Shown here piece by piece: positions 21,698 to 33,120 of a DNA stretch of 64,000 nt. The position numbers were made by a program, and so were the translations under genes. The notes under the pieces were generated by a model. The model searched no databases, was not told the DNA's origin, and saw nothing but the letters and a program-made list of their open reading frames with translations. The stretch's first letter is position 1; the number at the start of each line of letters is the position of its first letter. This stretch comes from Schistocerca nitens (Eukaryota > Arthropoda > Insecta > Orthoptera > Acrididae), in assembly GCF_023898315.1 (NCBI RefSeq), contig NC_064621.1:542149383-542213382 (forward strand), read 5' to 3'.

Positions 21698-22243
21698 CAC
21701 TTCATCCTGAAAAGGTTATTGTATGGTGCCGGTTTACGCCATCATTTATCATAGGGCCATATTTTTTCGAAGAGACAGGTGCTTCCAGTCCTGTCACCTG
21801 TAGCGTCACTGGTAAGCGCAATGTGTGTCTTTCGGGCAACCGCGTCATTCCAGCTCTCCAACAGCGTGGATGTGTGCGTGGGATCATTTTTATGCAAGAT
21901 GGCGCACCTCCGCACACTGCAAATCCAGTTAAGCAGCTGCTGAAGTGCCATTTCGGAAATGATAGAATTATCAGCCACTATTTCCCAACAGCCCGGCCGT
22001 GCCGATCACCTGATCTTAATCCGTGTGACTTCTGACTGTGGGGCTGTCTCAAAGATGCTGTGTTCAGTGTTCCGATTGCAAACGTAGCTGCATTGAAGGC
22101 ACGCATTGCGCAACACATCCTGAACGTGGCCCCAAAAACACTTCGATCAGCTATGGAACATGCTGTTTGTCGATTTCAACTTGTTGCAGAAAACGGTGGA
22201 CAGTATAGTGAACATGTTTTGTGCCAGTCACACGGAAATTAAT
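21698..22243 (+). pseudogene. Mariner-like transposase, C-terminal part
   Basis: LHPEKVIVWCRFTPSFIIGP is followed by IIFMQDGAPPHTAN, with the second catalytic Asp in QDGA. Then RSPDLNPCDF carries the third Asp, a TGA stop replaces the Trp of the usual FWLWG block, and the frame resumes to ISQ-type C-terminal sequence ending at 22242. This is the other half of the reading frame at 18560-19123. Confidence 0.8.
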
Positions 22244-22263
22244 AATCCGATTTGATTTTGACT

Positions 22264-22470
22264 GATGCTGATGCGTTTTATGCGGTTTTTGGCCTCAGGG
22301 CAATTAAAAACCATGCGATTGATGCTTTTTATGCCGTTTTTGGCCTAAGGACACTTAAAAACCGACGTGTTTGATGCTTTTTATGTCTTTTTGGCCTCGA
22401 GACAGTAAAAAACCGACGTGAGTGATGCTTTTTATGCGGTTTTTGGCCCCAGGACAATTAAAAATCGATT
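22264..22470. repeat. 51-52 bp tandem array, about 4 copies, inside the mariner-like element
   Basis: Units starting near 22270, 22321, 22373 and 22424 share GATGCTTTTTATGCGGTTTT, then TGGCC..AGGACA.TTAAAAACC. Spacing is 51, 52 and 51 bp. The array sits between the transposase stop and the right inverted repeat. Confidence 0.85.
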
Positions 22471-23007
22471 TTTTGCACCCGATGTGTTATGACATTGCCG
22501 TGGTGGATGGGATTACGTAACTAACATTATCACACCTGTACACTTATGGACACTGAGTAGTACAACTTGTTTAACGTGATACGTACACCTTAGACATTGT
22601 TGTATGATTCATTTGTCATTTGTAGTCGACCACTATTAAATTGTGATGCTTACAGCGCCATCTATTGCTACATTTTGTAACTATTTATTTTTCTTCTGCC
22701 ATACGTTTTCCCCCTTCTCCGATAATATTTCGTTCCAATTTGACATCATTCTAACCGGTGGTATTACTTTTAAAGCGATTTGAAAGTTTAATTATAATCA
22801 CCCTGTAAATGTTCCGTTTCTGTACCCTACTTCTGCCTACAGAGTTCATCTTTTATAGCGCTCATTTTCACTGTTCAATTTCCCGGACTGACTCACACAA
22901 TATGTGGCGCCTCGGATAAAAATAAAAATGTTTGTTCTTTCTAGTTTTTGAACTTTTTTAATGTTTGGTGCGATTTTTTGTGCAACACCACTTTACGAGG
23001 AAAACTA

Positions 23008-24384
23008 CACTGTCAGAAAAAAATCACAACGTCAAATAGGAGTGGTGCTACAAAAACGGAAGTTGGTATATGTGTTTCTACATCTGAAAGATGATGTCTA
23101 CTCAAGTTTCACGCCAGTTGCGTAAGAGTGGCACTACTAGCGTCACTATGAGGATGCAAATGTGCTTTGCTTCAAACACACGTTGTAGCGGTCGTGAGCG
23201 CTAATTACGTTCGAGATTGGACATGGTGAGTCGATGTTAGTCAAGAAGTCCTTTAAGGCGATAAAGACGTCGATATCAACACCTCACTGACTTTGAACGT
23301 GGTCGTGTAATAGGGATACTTGAAGCTGGATGTTCCTTCTGCAGTACTGCAAACAGACTTGGCAGGAAAGTAGCCACTGATGCTGGCAGCGTGGGTCACG
23401 AGAAAGTATGGTCGCAAGAAGACCGGACTCCGGGCGGCCACGTGGCACTACCGAGAGGGAAGACCGCCGTGTTCGGCGTGTGGCTCTGGAGCAGTTTTAG
23501 CAGCAGTTGGCACCAGAGTGACACGACGAGCTGTTACAAATCGCTTACTTCAAGGACAGTTCCGAACCACACGCCTAATGGCGTGCATTCCACTGACCAC
23601 AAAACACCGTCATTTGCGACTTCAGTCGTGTCAAGACAGGGATCATCCGAGGGCAAGGTGGAAGTCTGTTGTGCCTTCTTATGAAATCTAATTCTGCCTC
23701 GATGTCTTTGATGGCCATGTGTTGGTTGGAAGGAGACCATTTGAGGGTCTGCAAACCATACTGTCCGTGTGTTCGACAAACTGGGCCTAGTCCTGGAGTT
23801 ACGGTCTGACGTGCGATTTCGTATGGCCTCAGGAGTACTCTCGTGGTTATCCCACGCACACTGGCTGCAGATTTGTACGGCTGTCTGGTGATTCGACCTG
23901 TTGCGCTGCCATTCATAAACAGCATCATTTCAGTGTGTGTTTTCCAACGGGATAAAGTTCGCCTACATAACATTGTTGTATCCCAACACGCTCTACAGAG
24001 TGTTGATTTGTTGCCTCGGCTGGCTCGGTCACCAGATCTGACTCTAGTCGAGCACATATGGGACGTCATCGAACGACAACTCTAGCAACATCCATGGTCA
24101 GTATTAATCGTCCCTGTACTGACCGACCAGGAGCAACGGGCATGGAACTCCATCCCGCAAAACTGACGTTGGGCACCTGTAGAACGCAATGCATGCACTT
24201 TTACATGCTTGCATTCAACCTTCTGTCGGTTACACCGGTTATTCTTTTACAAGCATTTTACATTAGCAATACCTTATCTCGCGCTTACTTTAACCTGTGA
24301 CCTTGCAATGTTAATCACTTAAACGTGTTTCCTAATCAAACGTATTTACGAAATTTCGTTACTCTTCAGTTTTTTCCGTCAGTG
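23008..24384 (+). mobile_element. Tc1-type element with decayed transposase
   Basis: The ends CACTGTCAGAAAAAAATCAC and its inverted partner (ending TTTTTTCCGTCAGTG) are flanked by TA (23006-23007, 24385-24386). Coding remnants on the plus strand read DFERGRVIGILEAGCSF-like HTH sequence near 23290, and RSPDLTLVEHIWDVIERQL at about 24028. The latter is the Tc1 third catalytic block, PDL.P.EH.WD, with the E present. Several frameshifts and stops lie between. Confidence 0.8.
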
Positions 24385-24386
24385 TA

Positions 24387-26557
24387 TTTGGGCGAACAGC
24401 CAGAAAATGAAAGAGGACGTACTGTTCATAGTCTTCACTCCAAAGGTCCACAGTTCAGCTCTCCTAAACTGAAATAAAATAATCTATCTCTTTAAGAATA
24501 ATGCAGACGAGTTAGGAACCATGACTGTAAATGAAAGTCTACTGTAGTTTAACTGAGCAGTATATTCTGACAAACCTCACGTGCACAAGTATTAGTTTTG
24601 AAAAGCATCAAAGCATGTCCTCTCGTACTTAACACTCGAGAAGGCGATTTCTACTTTTTGTTCTTAATGACGTAAGAATAATTGTTTGCCGTGGAAGTGA
24701 AGTACAATCTCAGACACTTGCCAGTCAGTTTTCTGTAATATAGTGGGCAACACACGAAACAGGACCTCGAAAACGAAACGCGGGCTTTCCAGTTAAATTA
24801 TTACTTCAAGTAACGTAACTTTTACACATTTTGAGGAGATGTACGCTATTTTTCATTAGATCGAAAAAACAATCATGTCATTCGTCATGACCGCCACCCG
24901 AGGCCTAAGCGAACTCTGTCGTGGACAGAATCACGGGACATTCCTTAGCAGAGCGTAACATCTTCCGTATGACTGACAACGATCGAATAATCTCCCTGGT
25001 GCAGAAACATCGTCTTTATATACTATTGGTGCAGACGTCGAAGAACACACTTGCTCCCAAATAGCTTCCAGCACCATTTCTGACTACAAAATTATCTGTA
25101 TCATTGTTAGTTGAAGATCTACAATGACACCAGTTTTTCTCTATACTCTGTTTATATTATATAAAATTCTCAGACAGATAACTCTTAAACTTTAACCTCC
25201 AGACTGTTTAAACTGAAGGTCAAGGGGTGAGGAAGGAAAGCAAAGGGAAGGAAAGCAGGTAATTATGTCAATTGAATCAGGACTTTATACGGAATGGGTG
25301 GCGACGAATGAGACTGTGTGTCGGACTGGGATTCGAACCCAGGATCCCCTGCTTACTAGGCAGTTGCATTAACCATACAATCTAATCTCCACAATTTTAG
25401 AAACAAACTGAGGGTAGATAGTGGCCTCTGAACGGATTCTACCTAATTTCTGTAGCTTTACTGAATTACGATACCATACGAAAAGTTGCAACAGTTTAAT
25501 TATTACTTATATCAAATTCACTGCTGTCATTTTAGCTTGTGCTTATTTGTTAAGGTAAGTTAATTAAGTTGTTTTGTGCAGCTTTTGCTTCAAAGTAGAG
25601 TTTGTACTTAATGGAAACTTCTACCATATGTTTTTATGATAAACTAAACCTAATTCCAAAGACAGAATTGTCTAACTTCAGTATTATGTGGTTTTGAAAG
25701 TTCGAAAAAGTGGAATAACTCAATACGTTAAGAACCTCTACAAAATGTTTTTCTAACCAACTGAATATAATTACAGAATTACAACTTTCTAAGTTTAACA
25801 TTATGCGACTTTAAAATTTTTCAAAAACTGGATTTTTTAAAAGAAACTAATTATCATTCCATGATTAGACTTGAAATCTTTGTCACTGGTTCATGTTTAC
25901 GTGATAATAGTTAGACATTTAATTTTACGTAAGATTATTGTGGAATCTCTTTGCTTACTCTGTTCACAGCATGCATTAGACGCTGCCGTGGATTACCTTG
26001 GTAGAACGACAGAGAAAAATCAGTATCTCATCAGCATATTAGAGATACCGATAAGTGCTTGCTTCCCACACCAAGCTACTTGTAATAAAAGTTAAATAAT
26101 TATTTACTAACTCACAAAAAAATAAATGTAGTATAAAAATTCTTTGTAAGCAGTTTGAAACTGTAGCCGAATGTGATATTTCGGCACTGTACTGTGTTGG
26201 TCGTTGTTTCATAGTTAGGGAAGTATGTTGATATTTCTGCTTGTAAGAATTCATCAAGATGTTCACCTATAAATCGAGACATATACTTTGATTTTATTTT
26301 ATTCATTGTTGGTGTTACGTCACCTGGCGCCCGCCAGACGACATGTCTTTCCACGGTGCGCGTCACCGGTTGCATAATCAGCAGGCGTGGCCACCTGGCA
26401 ACGCATACAGTGATAGGCCACTGCAGCCAATATAACCACTTTGGCACTTCTTCTGCACACGCCGATCACCCATCATGTTACATAGGGAACCAATGAGCAA
26501 GCAGCTCGTCATCCCGGCTGGCAACAGTCAATGAGTATACTTAGTCTGTAGGGTAAT
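24387..26557. other. Mostly unassigned sequence with one SINE head
   Basis: AT-rich, no coding. The only recognisable item is the SINE head at 25311-25379. A GC-richer stretch at 26310-26460 has no feature that I can name. Confidence 0.3.
25311..25379 (-). mobile_element. tRNA-derived SINE head
   Basis: On the minus strand it has a GGTTAATGCAACTGCCTAGT A-box region and a GGGTTCGAATCCCAG B-box. Nearly the same head as at 11-83. The body is not clear. Confidence 0.6.
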
Positions 26558-27755
26558 GCGAGGGGCGCTGATAAGTCCTTGGCTTTATGGTGAAAAAATT
26601 CTATTAAGCGCTTGAAAAATTATTTACTCTTTACATTCTCCTTCGACCTCAACGCATTTATGGCATATTCGTTGCAGTTTCTTCAACCTGTCTAAAAATA
26701 ATTTCGAGTGTTCTGGAAACTACTCGTCTGCTGTCTTTCTGGCTTCCTCATTGTTCAGGAATCGTCCTGCGTCGTTTCTTGAGGTTTAGGAAGCGATAAT
26801 AATCTGGAGGTCCAAAGTCAGTTGAATAGGATGGATATTCGAGAATTTCAGAGTGAAGATCTGCCAAATTTTGCTGTGTTATGGCCGCCTTGCGAGGAGG
26901 AGCAGAAACAAAAGTCCTTTTCCCAGATTTTCTCGACATTTGTAGACCAGTTGCTTCAGTTTGTCGAGAAGTTCAACACTATACAGTGCCGTGATTGTTT
27001 TATCGTGTTGTAAGTAGTCCATAGGTACGATTTCATCTTTGTCCCAAAAGATGGATGCCAGAAACTTGTCTACTAACCGTTGTGTTTTGAACTGCTTTGG
27101 AAGGGGAGATTCATTGTGACTCCGTTCTTTGGACTGTTCTTTGGTCTCTGGATCATAAGTGTATACCCATGTTACGTCCAGGGTGACGAGGCGATCCAAA
27201 TATCCCACAGGATGTCATCTAAATTGGACCAAAATTGGCTGTGAAGCAACCACTCGCTCACGCTTTTGGTCTGCATTGAGTCGTTTGGAAACCCTTTTCA
27301 CTGACAACTTTTCATATCCCAAATCTCATTAATGATATGACCCCCACGTTTTCGGAATATGCCCAGGGTCTCTGTTATCTTTTTAGCAGTTATCTTCCGA
27401 TTATCCAGGATAGTAAAATGAAGAGCATCTACGGTTTCCGGAAAGCGACTTGAGTTGGCCTTCCAGGATTATGTTCCCCTTCAGTGCTGAATGGTTCAAA
27501 TGGCTCTGAGCACTATGGGACTCAACATCTTAGGTCATAAGTCCCCTAGAACTTAGAACTACTTAAACCTAACTAACCTAAGGACATCACACACACCCAT
27601 GCCCGAGGCAGGATTCGAACCTGCGACCGTAGCAGTCCCGCGGTTCCGGACTACAGCGCCAGAACCGCTAGACCACCGCGGCCGGCTTCAGTGCTGAAAT
27701 GCCCTGTTTCAAATGTATCAATCAAGTTCTTAATAGTGGAGCGAGAAGAGCAGTT
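26558..27755 (-). mobile_element. Mariner element, 5'-truncated, with a SINE inside
   Basis: The right part on the minus strand encodes LVTLDVTWVYTYDPETKEQS and SPLPKQFKTQRLVDKFLASI. The first catalytic Asp of the usual GDETWVY is kept as D, with ET read as VT. Next come FWDKDEIVPMDYLQHDKTIT and ILEYPSYSTDFGPPDYYRFL, the third catalytic block. Stops and frameshifts are present. The terminal repeat begins GCGAGGGGCGCTGATAAG at 26558. Its 5' end is replaced by a LINE at 27765. Confidence 0.75.
27490..27685 (-). mobile_element. tRNA-derived SINE inserted in a mariner
   Basis: Same family as 14921-15116. An 11-bp target duplication CTTCAGTGCTG flanks it (27479-27489 and 27686-27696). B-box GCAGGTTCGAATCCTGCC on the minus strand. 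Confidence 0.92.
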
Positions 27756-27764
27756 ACCAGCCGA

Positions 27765-28665
27765 CCAGTGTGGTAGGTCCGCTGTTGTTTTCTATCTACA
27801 TAAATGATCTTTTCGATAGGGTGGATAGCAATGTGCGGCTGTTTGCTGATGATGCTGTGGTGTACGGGAAGGTGACGTCGTTGAGTGATTGTAGGAGGAT
27901 ACAAGATGACTTGGACAGGATTTGTGACTGGTGTAAAGAATGGCAGCTAACTCTAATTATAAATAAATGTAAATTAATGCAGATGAATAGGAAAAAGAAT
28001 CCCGTAATGTTTGAATACTCCATTAGTAGTGTAGCGCTTGACGCAGTCACGTGGATTAAATATTTGGGGGTAACATTGTAGAGCGATATGAAGTGGGACA
28101 AGCATGTAATGGCAGTTGTGGGGAAGGCGGATAGTCGTCTTCGGTTAATTGGTAGAATTTTGGGAAGATGTGGTTCATCTGTAAGGGAGACCGCTTATAA
28201 AGCACTAATAGGACCTATTGTTGAGTACTGCTCGAGCGTTTGGGATCCCTATCAGGTCGGATTGAGGGAGGACATAGAAGCAATTCAGAGGCGGGCTGCT
28301 AGATTTGTTACTGGTAGGTTTGATCACCACGCGAGTGTTACGGGAATGCTTCAGGAACTCGTGTGGGAGTCTCTAGAGGAAAGGAGGCGTTCTTTTCGTG
28401 AATCGCTACTGAGGAAATTTAGAGAACCAGCATTTGAGGCTGACTGCAGTACAATTTTACTGTCGCCAACTTACAATTCGCCGAAAGACCACAAAGATAA
28501 GATAAGAAAGATTAGGGCTCGTACAGAGGCATATACGCAGTCATTTTTCCCTCGTTCTGTTTGGGAGTGGAACAGGGGGAGAAGATGGTAGTTGTGGTAC
28601 GAGGTACCCTCCGCCACGCACCGTATGGTGGATTGCGGAGTATGTATGTAGATGTAAATGTAGAC
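27765..28665 (+). mobile_element. CR1-type LINE, 3' part
   Basis: Reading frames at 27770-28078 and 28088-28588 give GPLLFSIYINDLFDRVDSNV and the catalytic LFADDAVVY. Then come WKEWQLT-type palm sequence, KYLGVTL, a single stop, and WDPYQVGLREDIEAIQRRAA ending FPRSVWEWN. Only one stop interrupts the visible part, so this is a fairly young copy, 5'-truncated within RT block 4. The tail is GTATGTAGATGTAAATGTAGA. Confidence 0.85.
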
Positions 28666-29122
28666 GTACCAGAGATACTACCATAAACTTGTTTGGCCAT
28701 GTTCCCTTACAAGAAATATACTTGCTCATGGCACCACACTCTTTCGCTGTGAATTTTCTATTTTCCTGACTTACGTTCACTTCAAACCTGCACTGAAAAA
28801 CAATGATCAGTGTTACTGCTACGCAGTTACCATCACATGTAATGTAAAAAAACAAGGTTCAGTGCGAAAAGATCAGAATTAATCTACATCAGTTCCAATT
28901 AGGAAAACTCAAGGGCTTATCAGCAACTTCTCGTATAACCAGCTCCGCCGGGCTTCTACAGTCAATTCCCAGCGAGTTGGCAGCACGATCAGTCCGCTGC
29001 TGGAGTCCACGCTAAGAAGCCAGCGAGCTGCCGCCTACGGCAATCGTCAGTGAGCGGTATCGCGGCCAGTGCAGCAGACGTACAGGAGGCCTCGGGTGTT
29101 AACTTGGTAGGTATGGTAAGAT
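28666..29122. other. Unassigned sequence before the Penelope-like element
   Basis: Nothing coding. 28940-29100 is GC-richer and may be the non-coding 5' side of the Penelope-like copy; not shown. Confidence 0.25.
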
Positions 29123-29923
29123 TTGTACTGTATGCCGGGCTCTCTGCTTAGTTATCGGAAGTTGTCTGTTCCAGGACAAATTAAATGCACTACTCAAAAA
29201 TATAGGAGCAAGATAAGCCTACCGAACCAAACACAATCTAAAAACACAAATGCATTAGGGAAAACTAAATATTCGACCCACACAAATTCAGGCGTATACA
29301 GTTTCAGATGTCAACAGTGTGATAAATTTTATATTGGACAAATAGAAAGAAATTTCGGAAGTAGGTATCGAAAACTCAACAGAAATAGCGACAGAAATCC
29401 ATCCACTTTCTTCAGTCACATGAAAACAGAAAACCACAAAGCAGACCAGACAGAACGAAGAGTGCAAATATTACATATAACACCGGAGGGAATATCTATG
29501 AATACGAGTATCTTGGAAGAAATAGAAATTTATATGCACACATATAACTACCCACAGAGCATATTAAGCGAACAAACTAATTTTAAAGACAAACACTATA
29601 TCGAAAATTTTATTGACATATTAAATATAAATAACGGGCAAACATACACAGCCAACAATATTTCACACGCAAATATAAAATTAACAGCAAAAAACCAAAT
29701 CACTAATACAGAGAAACATAAATTCATAAATCAAAAGAGACTTCTAACTGTAATAAATGAAAAGTACCAGTTTGCTTTTGTTCTACAATATTGTAGAACA
29801 ATAGCAAACTGGTGCTTTTCATTTATTATTATAATGTTGTTCTACCAAGAACCGACGGAAGATTCTGTTAATATGACTTCTAACTGTACAATTTCGCTTC
29901 TGTTCTGTCAAATAATGCTGTAA
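29123..29923 (+). CDS. GIY-YIG endonuclease region of a Penelope-like element
   Basis: 266 residues, open. Residues 57-59 are GVY and 70-72 are YIG, the GIY-YIG signature. A CxxC pair (C63, C66) lies between, as in Penelope-like elements, and Arg residues follow in RNFGSRYRKL. The next block, STFFSHMKTENH, fits the usual FAxHxxxxxH stretch. In the family this domain nicks target DNA for reverse transcription. The RT that normally precedes it is not present, so the frame is a fragment. From about residue 210 the frame runs through a DNA hairpin and is probably not native protein. Confidence 0.7.
   Translation: MYCMPGSLLSYRKLSVPGQIKCTTQKYRSKISLPNQTQSKNTNALGKTKYSTHTNSGVYSFRCQQCDKFYIGQIERNFGSRYRKLNRNSDRNPSTFFSHMKTENHKADQTERRVQILHITPEGISMNTSILEEIEIYMHTYNYPQSILSEQTNFKDKHYIENFIDILNINNGQTYTANNISHANIKLTAKNQITNTEKHKFINQKRLLTVINEKYQFAFVLQYCRTIANWCFSFIIIMLFYQEPTEDSVNMTSNCTISLLFCQIML
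29751..29828. repeat. 78-nt hairpin in the Penelope-like tail
   Basis: The left arm TAATAAATGAAAAGTACCAG onward pairs with the right arm ending GTGCTTTTCATTTATTA. The loop is at TTCTACAATATTGTAGAA, which itself pairs. Nearly complete pairing over ~37 bp. Confidence 0.8.
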
Positions 29924-29953
29924 AAAGTTCTATCAAATAATGCTGTAAAAAGT
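29904..29953 (+). repeat. 25-bp tandem duplication
   Basis: TCTGTCAAATAATGCTGTAA and the following AAAGT repeat at once with one change (TCTATCAAA..). It lies just after the Penelope-like frame and includes its stop. Confidence 0.85.
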
Positions 29954-30230
29954 ACAAAAACGTTTAAAAGTTATATGAAAAGAAATCATATACAATAACA
30001 TTAACGATCGAGTTATGGCACTATAGCCACGGCTCCTATAAGACATAACAACCAAATCGTTGACCACTGACAGCATCAGTAGATGATTGTACAGTCACCA
30101 ACATTGTCAATAATTATACGTAGGGATAGAACAATCATGTATTACTTGCAGGCAGCTAGAAAATGGTACTGTAGCCGAAATCGGCCTATTCCAAACCAGT
30201 AAGGCACTAAATACTTGAAACATAGCAGCG

Positions 30231-32260
30231 ATTCGGATTTCTCTGCTTGTACTCGTAATGTCTCTGCAAGACATATACTGTGCTGCGGGCCCTCAAACAT
30301 TCCGTCTGAATTTTGTCGTAGTGTTTTTTTCTGTTCGCATACAGTTAGATGCCCTTGGTCTCAAATAAAAAGCTTTAGCAAGACGAACCATGAGGCAGGA
30401 GAAAGTGCAGACAGGACCATTACTGAGGGCGTCAGGATAGCTGTTCCCAGAATGTTTGCAGAGTGAGAAACTAGGAAAGAACATTGAATTACAGGTGTGA
30501 AAATATTGTTATTTGTAGAGACAAATTTTTTCTTCTTTCTTTTATTTTGTTGTCTGTTACTTTGTACCTGTATCTCTGATGGCTTAGGATGATTCTTGTT
30601 TTGTTCGTTAGTATGAAAGGTAACTGTTTTTTATCTTCATTGCAATATAAATCTCTTTTTAACTGAGTATGCAAAAGTTTCAGACTATGTTTGATCTTCT
30701 TTGTAACGCTTTTGATAAATACACTGTCTAAAAGCAAATGTTGCATGCGGAACTGTTGTATAAACTATGATGCGATAGCGCTATCGATAGTTGTAGTCGA
30801 ACAGCGACAGCCAGTGAGCGCGGCGTGTCGTATGTATCCGTGTGTACTGTGAGTAGCGCTATTACCACATCGGACAGAAACGCACTTCAATTTTATGACT
30901 ACATTCCTGTGTTATGTACACGGTTTGGACTGCATATTAAGGTGGACGTAGGGAGAACAAAAATACCGTGAGCCTCACGGATTGCTATGAACGGCAGTGA
31001 CAATGCTCACACGAATGGGCAGTGATTGTCGTCTACAGAGCCGAACTGTTTGCATCTGACTTGCACAACTAATCTACTTTAACATTATTATCTTGTTAGC
31101 GATCTAACGAACGGCTACATATGTTAAAACATTAACCGCTGCCAAGGAAATTCTTAAACTGTTAAATTCCGACTGGTACTGTTTTCGCCACAACTGTGAA
31201 TATGCAATCGTGACCCTCATGCTGAAAGTGGATGACTGTAACTCCATGATCGGCCATTTTAAAACTGTCTACTGGTCGTTGATATCAGAAACGTGTGTGT
31301 AAGGAATGTTGTAATCGCACACATACGAACTTCGATTTATACAGCAACAACTGCGTTTAGCCGCCCTGTGACCTAAAGCAATGATAGCGAGGATAATATT
31401 ACCGCTTGGAGAACGTGTAACGAGAAAGAGGAAACATTTGCTGCAGTTACACAGCTGATGGACCTACATTAATTGCGCCACCAGCACCAACGACCTGCCA
31501 GTGACGTCACAATGCATTTACTACTAACAGATAAGCTACAATGTCACGCACTCTCCCCTTTTAAAGACTGAAAGCATTTCAAACAGTTTTGATTGTAATA
31601 TTGTAATTTCTTTTCTTTTTTGACAAACGTTTCCCAACATTTGTTTTTCTGTAAATAAATGTAGTTTCAGCAAAGAGTGTTTGCAACCGGTATTGACATT
31701 GTTAACTCACTATTAACAGTGGTCACTGGTATTTACTAACTCTACCTTTCTCTTTCGTTCTATTGTAACTGTTATTGTATGTGCTTTAACGTTTGTTTCT
31801 AAGAGATGTCCTTTTATATATGCGTGCAGTGTTTTATCAGGCGATTTTACGTGTTTTGTTGTGGTATGTGGCGTCCGCCATTAGATTCCGAGTGCCAACC
31901 AACCATAGCAGGGCTGATAGATCGCTGTTGGTGCAAGGCACGCTCTCGGTGGGAACTTTAAATCGGACATCCGTCCAACTACGCAAACTGTGTTTACATT
32001 CAGTAAAACGTCAATCTCGCGTACTCGTGGCCAAGCGCTAATTTGTTTGGCTATCTGTTTTAATTAAGCATAATTACAGTCTGTTCCATTAATATTTACG
32101 AAATTACTTAAGGGATTTTTTGTGAGTTTTCTATTTTTTTGAGATCGGTAAAAAAAACTCTGACAGGGTTATTCTTGTTAGCTTTGGAAGTAAACGGGTT
32201 CTCTTGAGTTTGAATAACCGAAGTTCACAGTCAAAATTAGACAGAGTATTTATCTTACAA
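30231..32260. other. Unassigned sequence
   Basis: No coding or transposon motif that I can support. At 30772-30795 a symmetrical GCGATAGCGCTATCGATAG includes CTATCGATAG, like an insect DRE site. 30790-31060 is relatively GC-rich. Confidence 0.25.
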
Positions 32261-32269
32261 CTATTTTCT

Positions 32270-33120
32270 TCGCGCAGGTATTGACGTAGAGAAGAGGCAA
32301 GGAGAAAAGACTGAGGTGTAAAACGCGTGATTAGATGTGCATATCGCCGACAGCAAAGACGCTATGAAAGAAATTAGGAGGGAGATAAGTGAAGTTAGAT
32401 CGGACTTAGAAACAGTGAAGCAGCAGCATGAAGAATTAAGTAAAAAGGTAAAAGAGATGGCGAAAAACCAGGCTAAGGCAGTTGAAGGTATAGATAATTG
32501 TGTGATAATTTTGGTAGGAAAACTGAATTTCCGAAACTGTGCTGCGCCGGTCTCTCGAACGTAGGTATCTAAAGTTGTAAAGTAAGTTATCAGGGAGCAT
32601 AGTAAATTGCTACAGAATGTGTTTTGGCAAGTCCAGAAAAACGACGAAGCATTGCATAAACGAAGGGAGGAGGTAATGAAAGTTTCGAATAAGGTGGAGC
32701 TGCTAACCATAGGGCGTTGAGTGACTCTCTCTTCATACATACTCTGATCGCGCTTGTCCTATTGCTGTAGGGGACAGCGCAAAAGTGCAGTTGCTGTTGT
32801 AATTTAAACAGAATCAGACTTAGATAAATAGAAGGAATAGGGAAGCGTTGCATGAGCTTTATGGATTGCAGGGCGCAACCAAAATATGGGAAGCGATGGA
32901 ACAAATATTGGAGTCAGTACAGGAAACAAGAGAATGCATAATGAATCAACTGAACTGAGTGAAGTACAGGAAAGATTGTCAGTTTTGCGGGATACCCGCA
33001 CAGATTGGAGAAAACGAAGTGGGTGCGTTGATCGATGAGACCCGTTGTTACTTCGTTTCGATTCAGAAGTATATCTTTTTCCCTGACCCCCAGGACTGAC
33101 TCTCATTTTTATATATAGCT
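32270..33120 (+). pseudogene. Gag-like coiled-coil fragment of an LTR element
   Basis: The frame at 32339-32564 encodes DAMKEIRREISEVRSDLETV followed by KQQHEELSKKVKEMAKNQAK, a clear coiled coil. This style matches gag N-termini of insect LTR retroelements such as the one at 5370-6904. Further weak acidic or helical stretches follow to about 33120. Broken; no LTR was recognised on either side. Confidence 0.3.

Larger units (their letters stand above)
18273..22805 (+). mobile_element. Mariner-like element, split by a nested insertion
   Basis: The ends carry ~155-bp inverted repeats: CAGGATGATTATAATTAAAC at the left matches the complement of the right end, GTTTAATTATAATCACCCTG. The right flank is TA. 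A transposase N-terminus lies at 18560-19123 and its C-terminus at 21698-22243, both on the plus strand. The 2.57 kb between them is a foreign insertion flanked by CACT. A 51-bp tandem array lies between the transposase and the right inverted repeat. Confidence 0.8.
29123..30230 (+). mobile_element. Penelope-like element, 3' part
   Basis: It contains the GIY-YIG endonuclease frame at 29123-29923 and a 3' non-coding tail with a hairpin, a 25-bp tandem duplication and an ACTGTAGCCGAAATCGGCC motif at about 30168. The RT part is missing to the left. The right border is approximate. Confidence 0.6.

Noticed and set aside
30772-30795. Promoter of a host gene marked by a DRE-like CTATCGATAG
   Set aside because: A single motif with no downstream coding exon or splice donor that I can support.
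32261-32740. 159-codon minus-strand frame
   Set aside because: Opposite a clear coiled-coil frame on the plus strand; Ser/Leu/Phe composition is what the antisense of Lys/Glu-rich coding gives.
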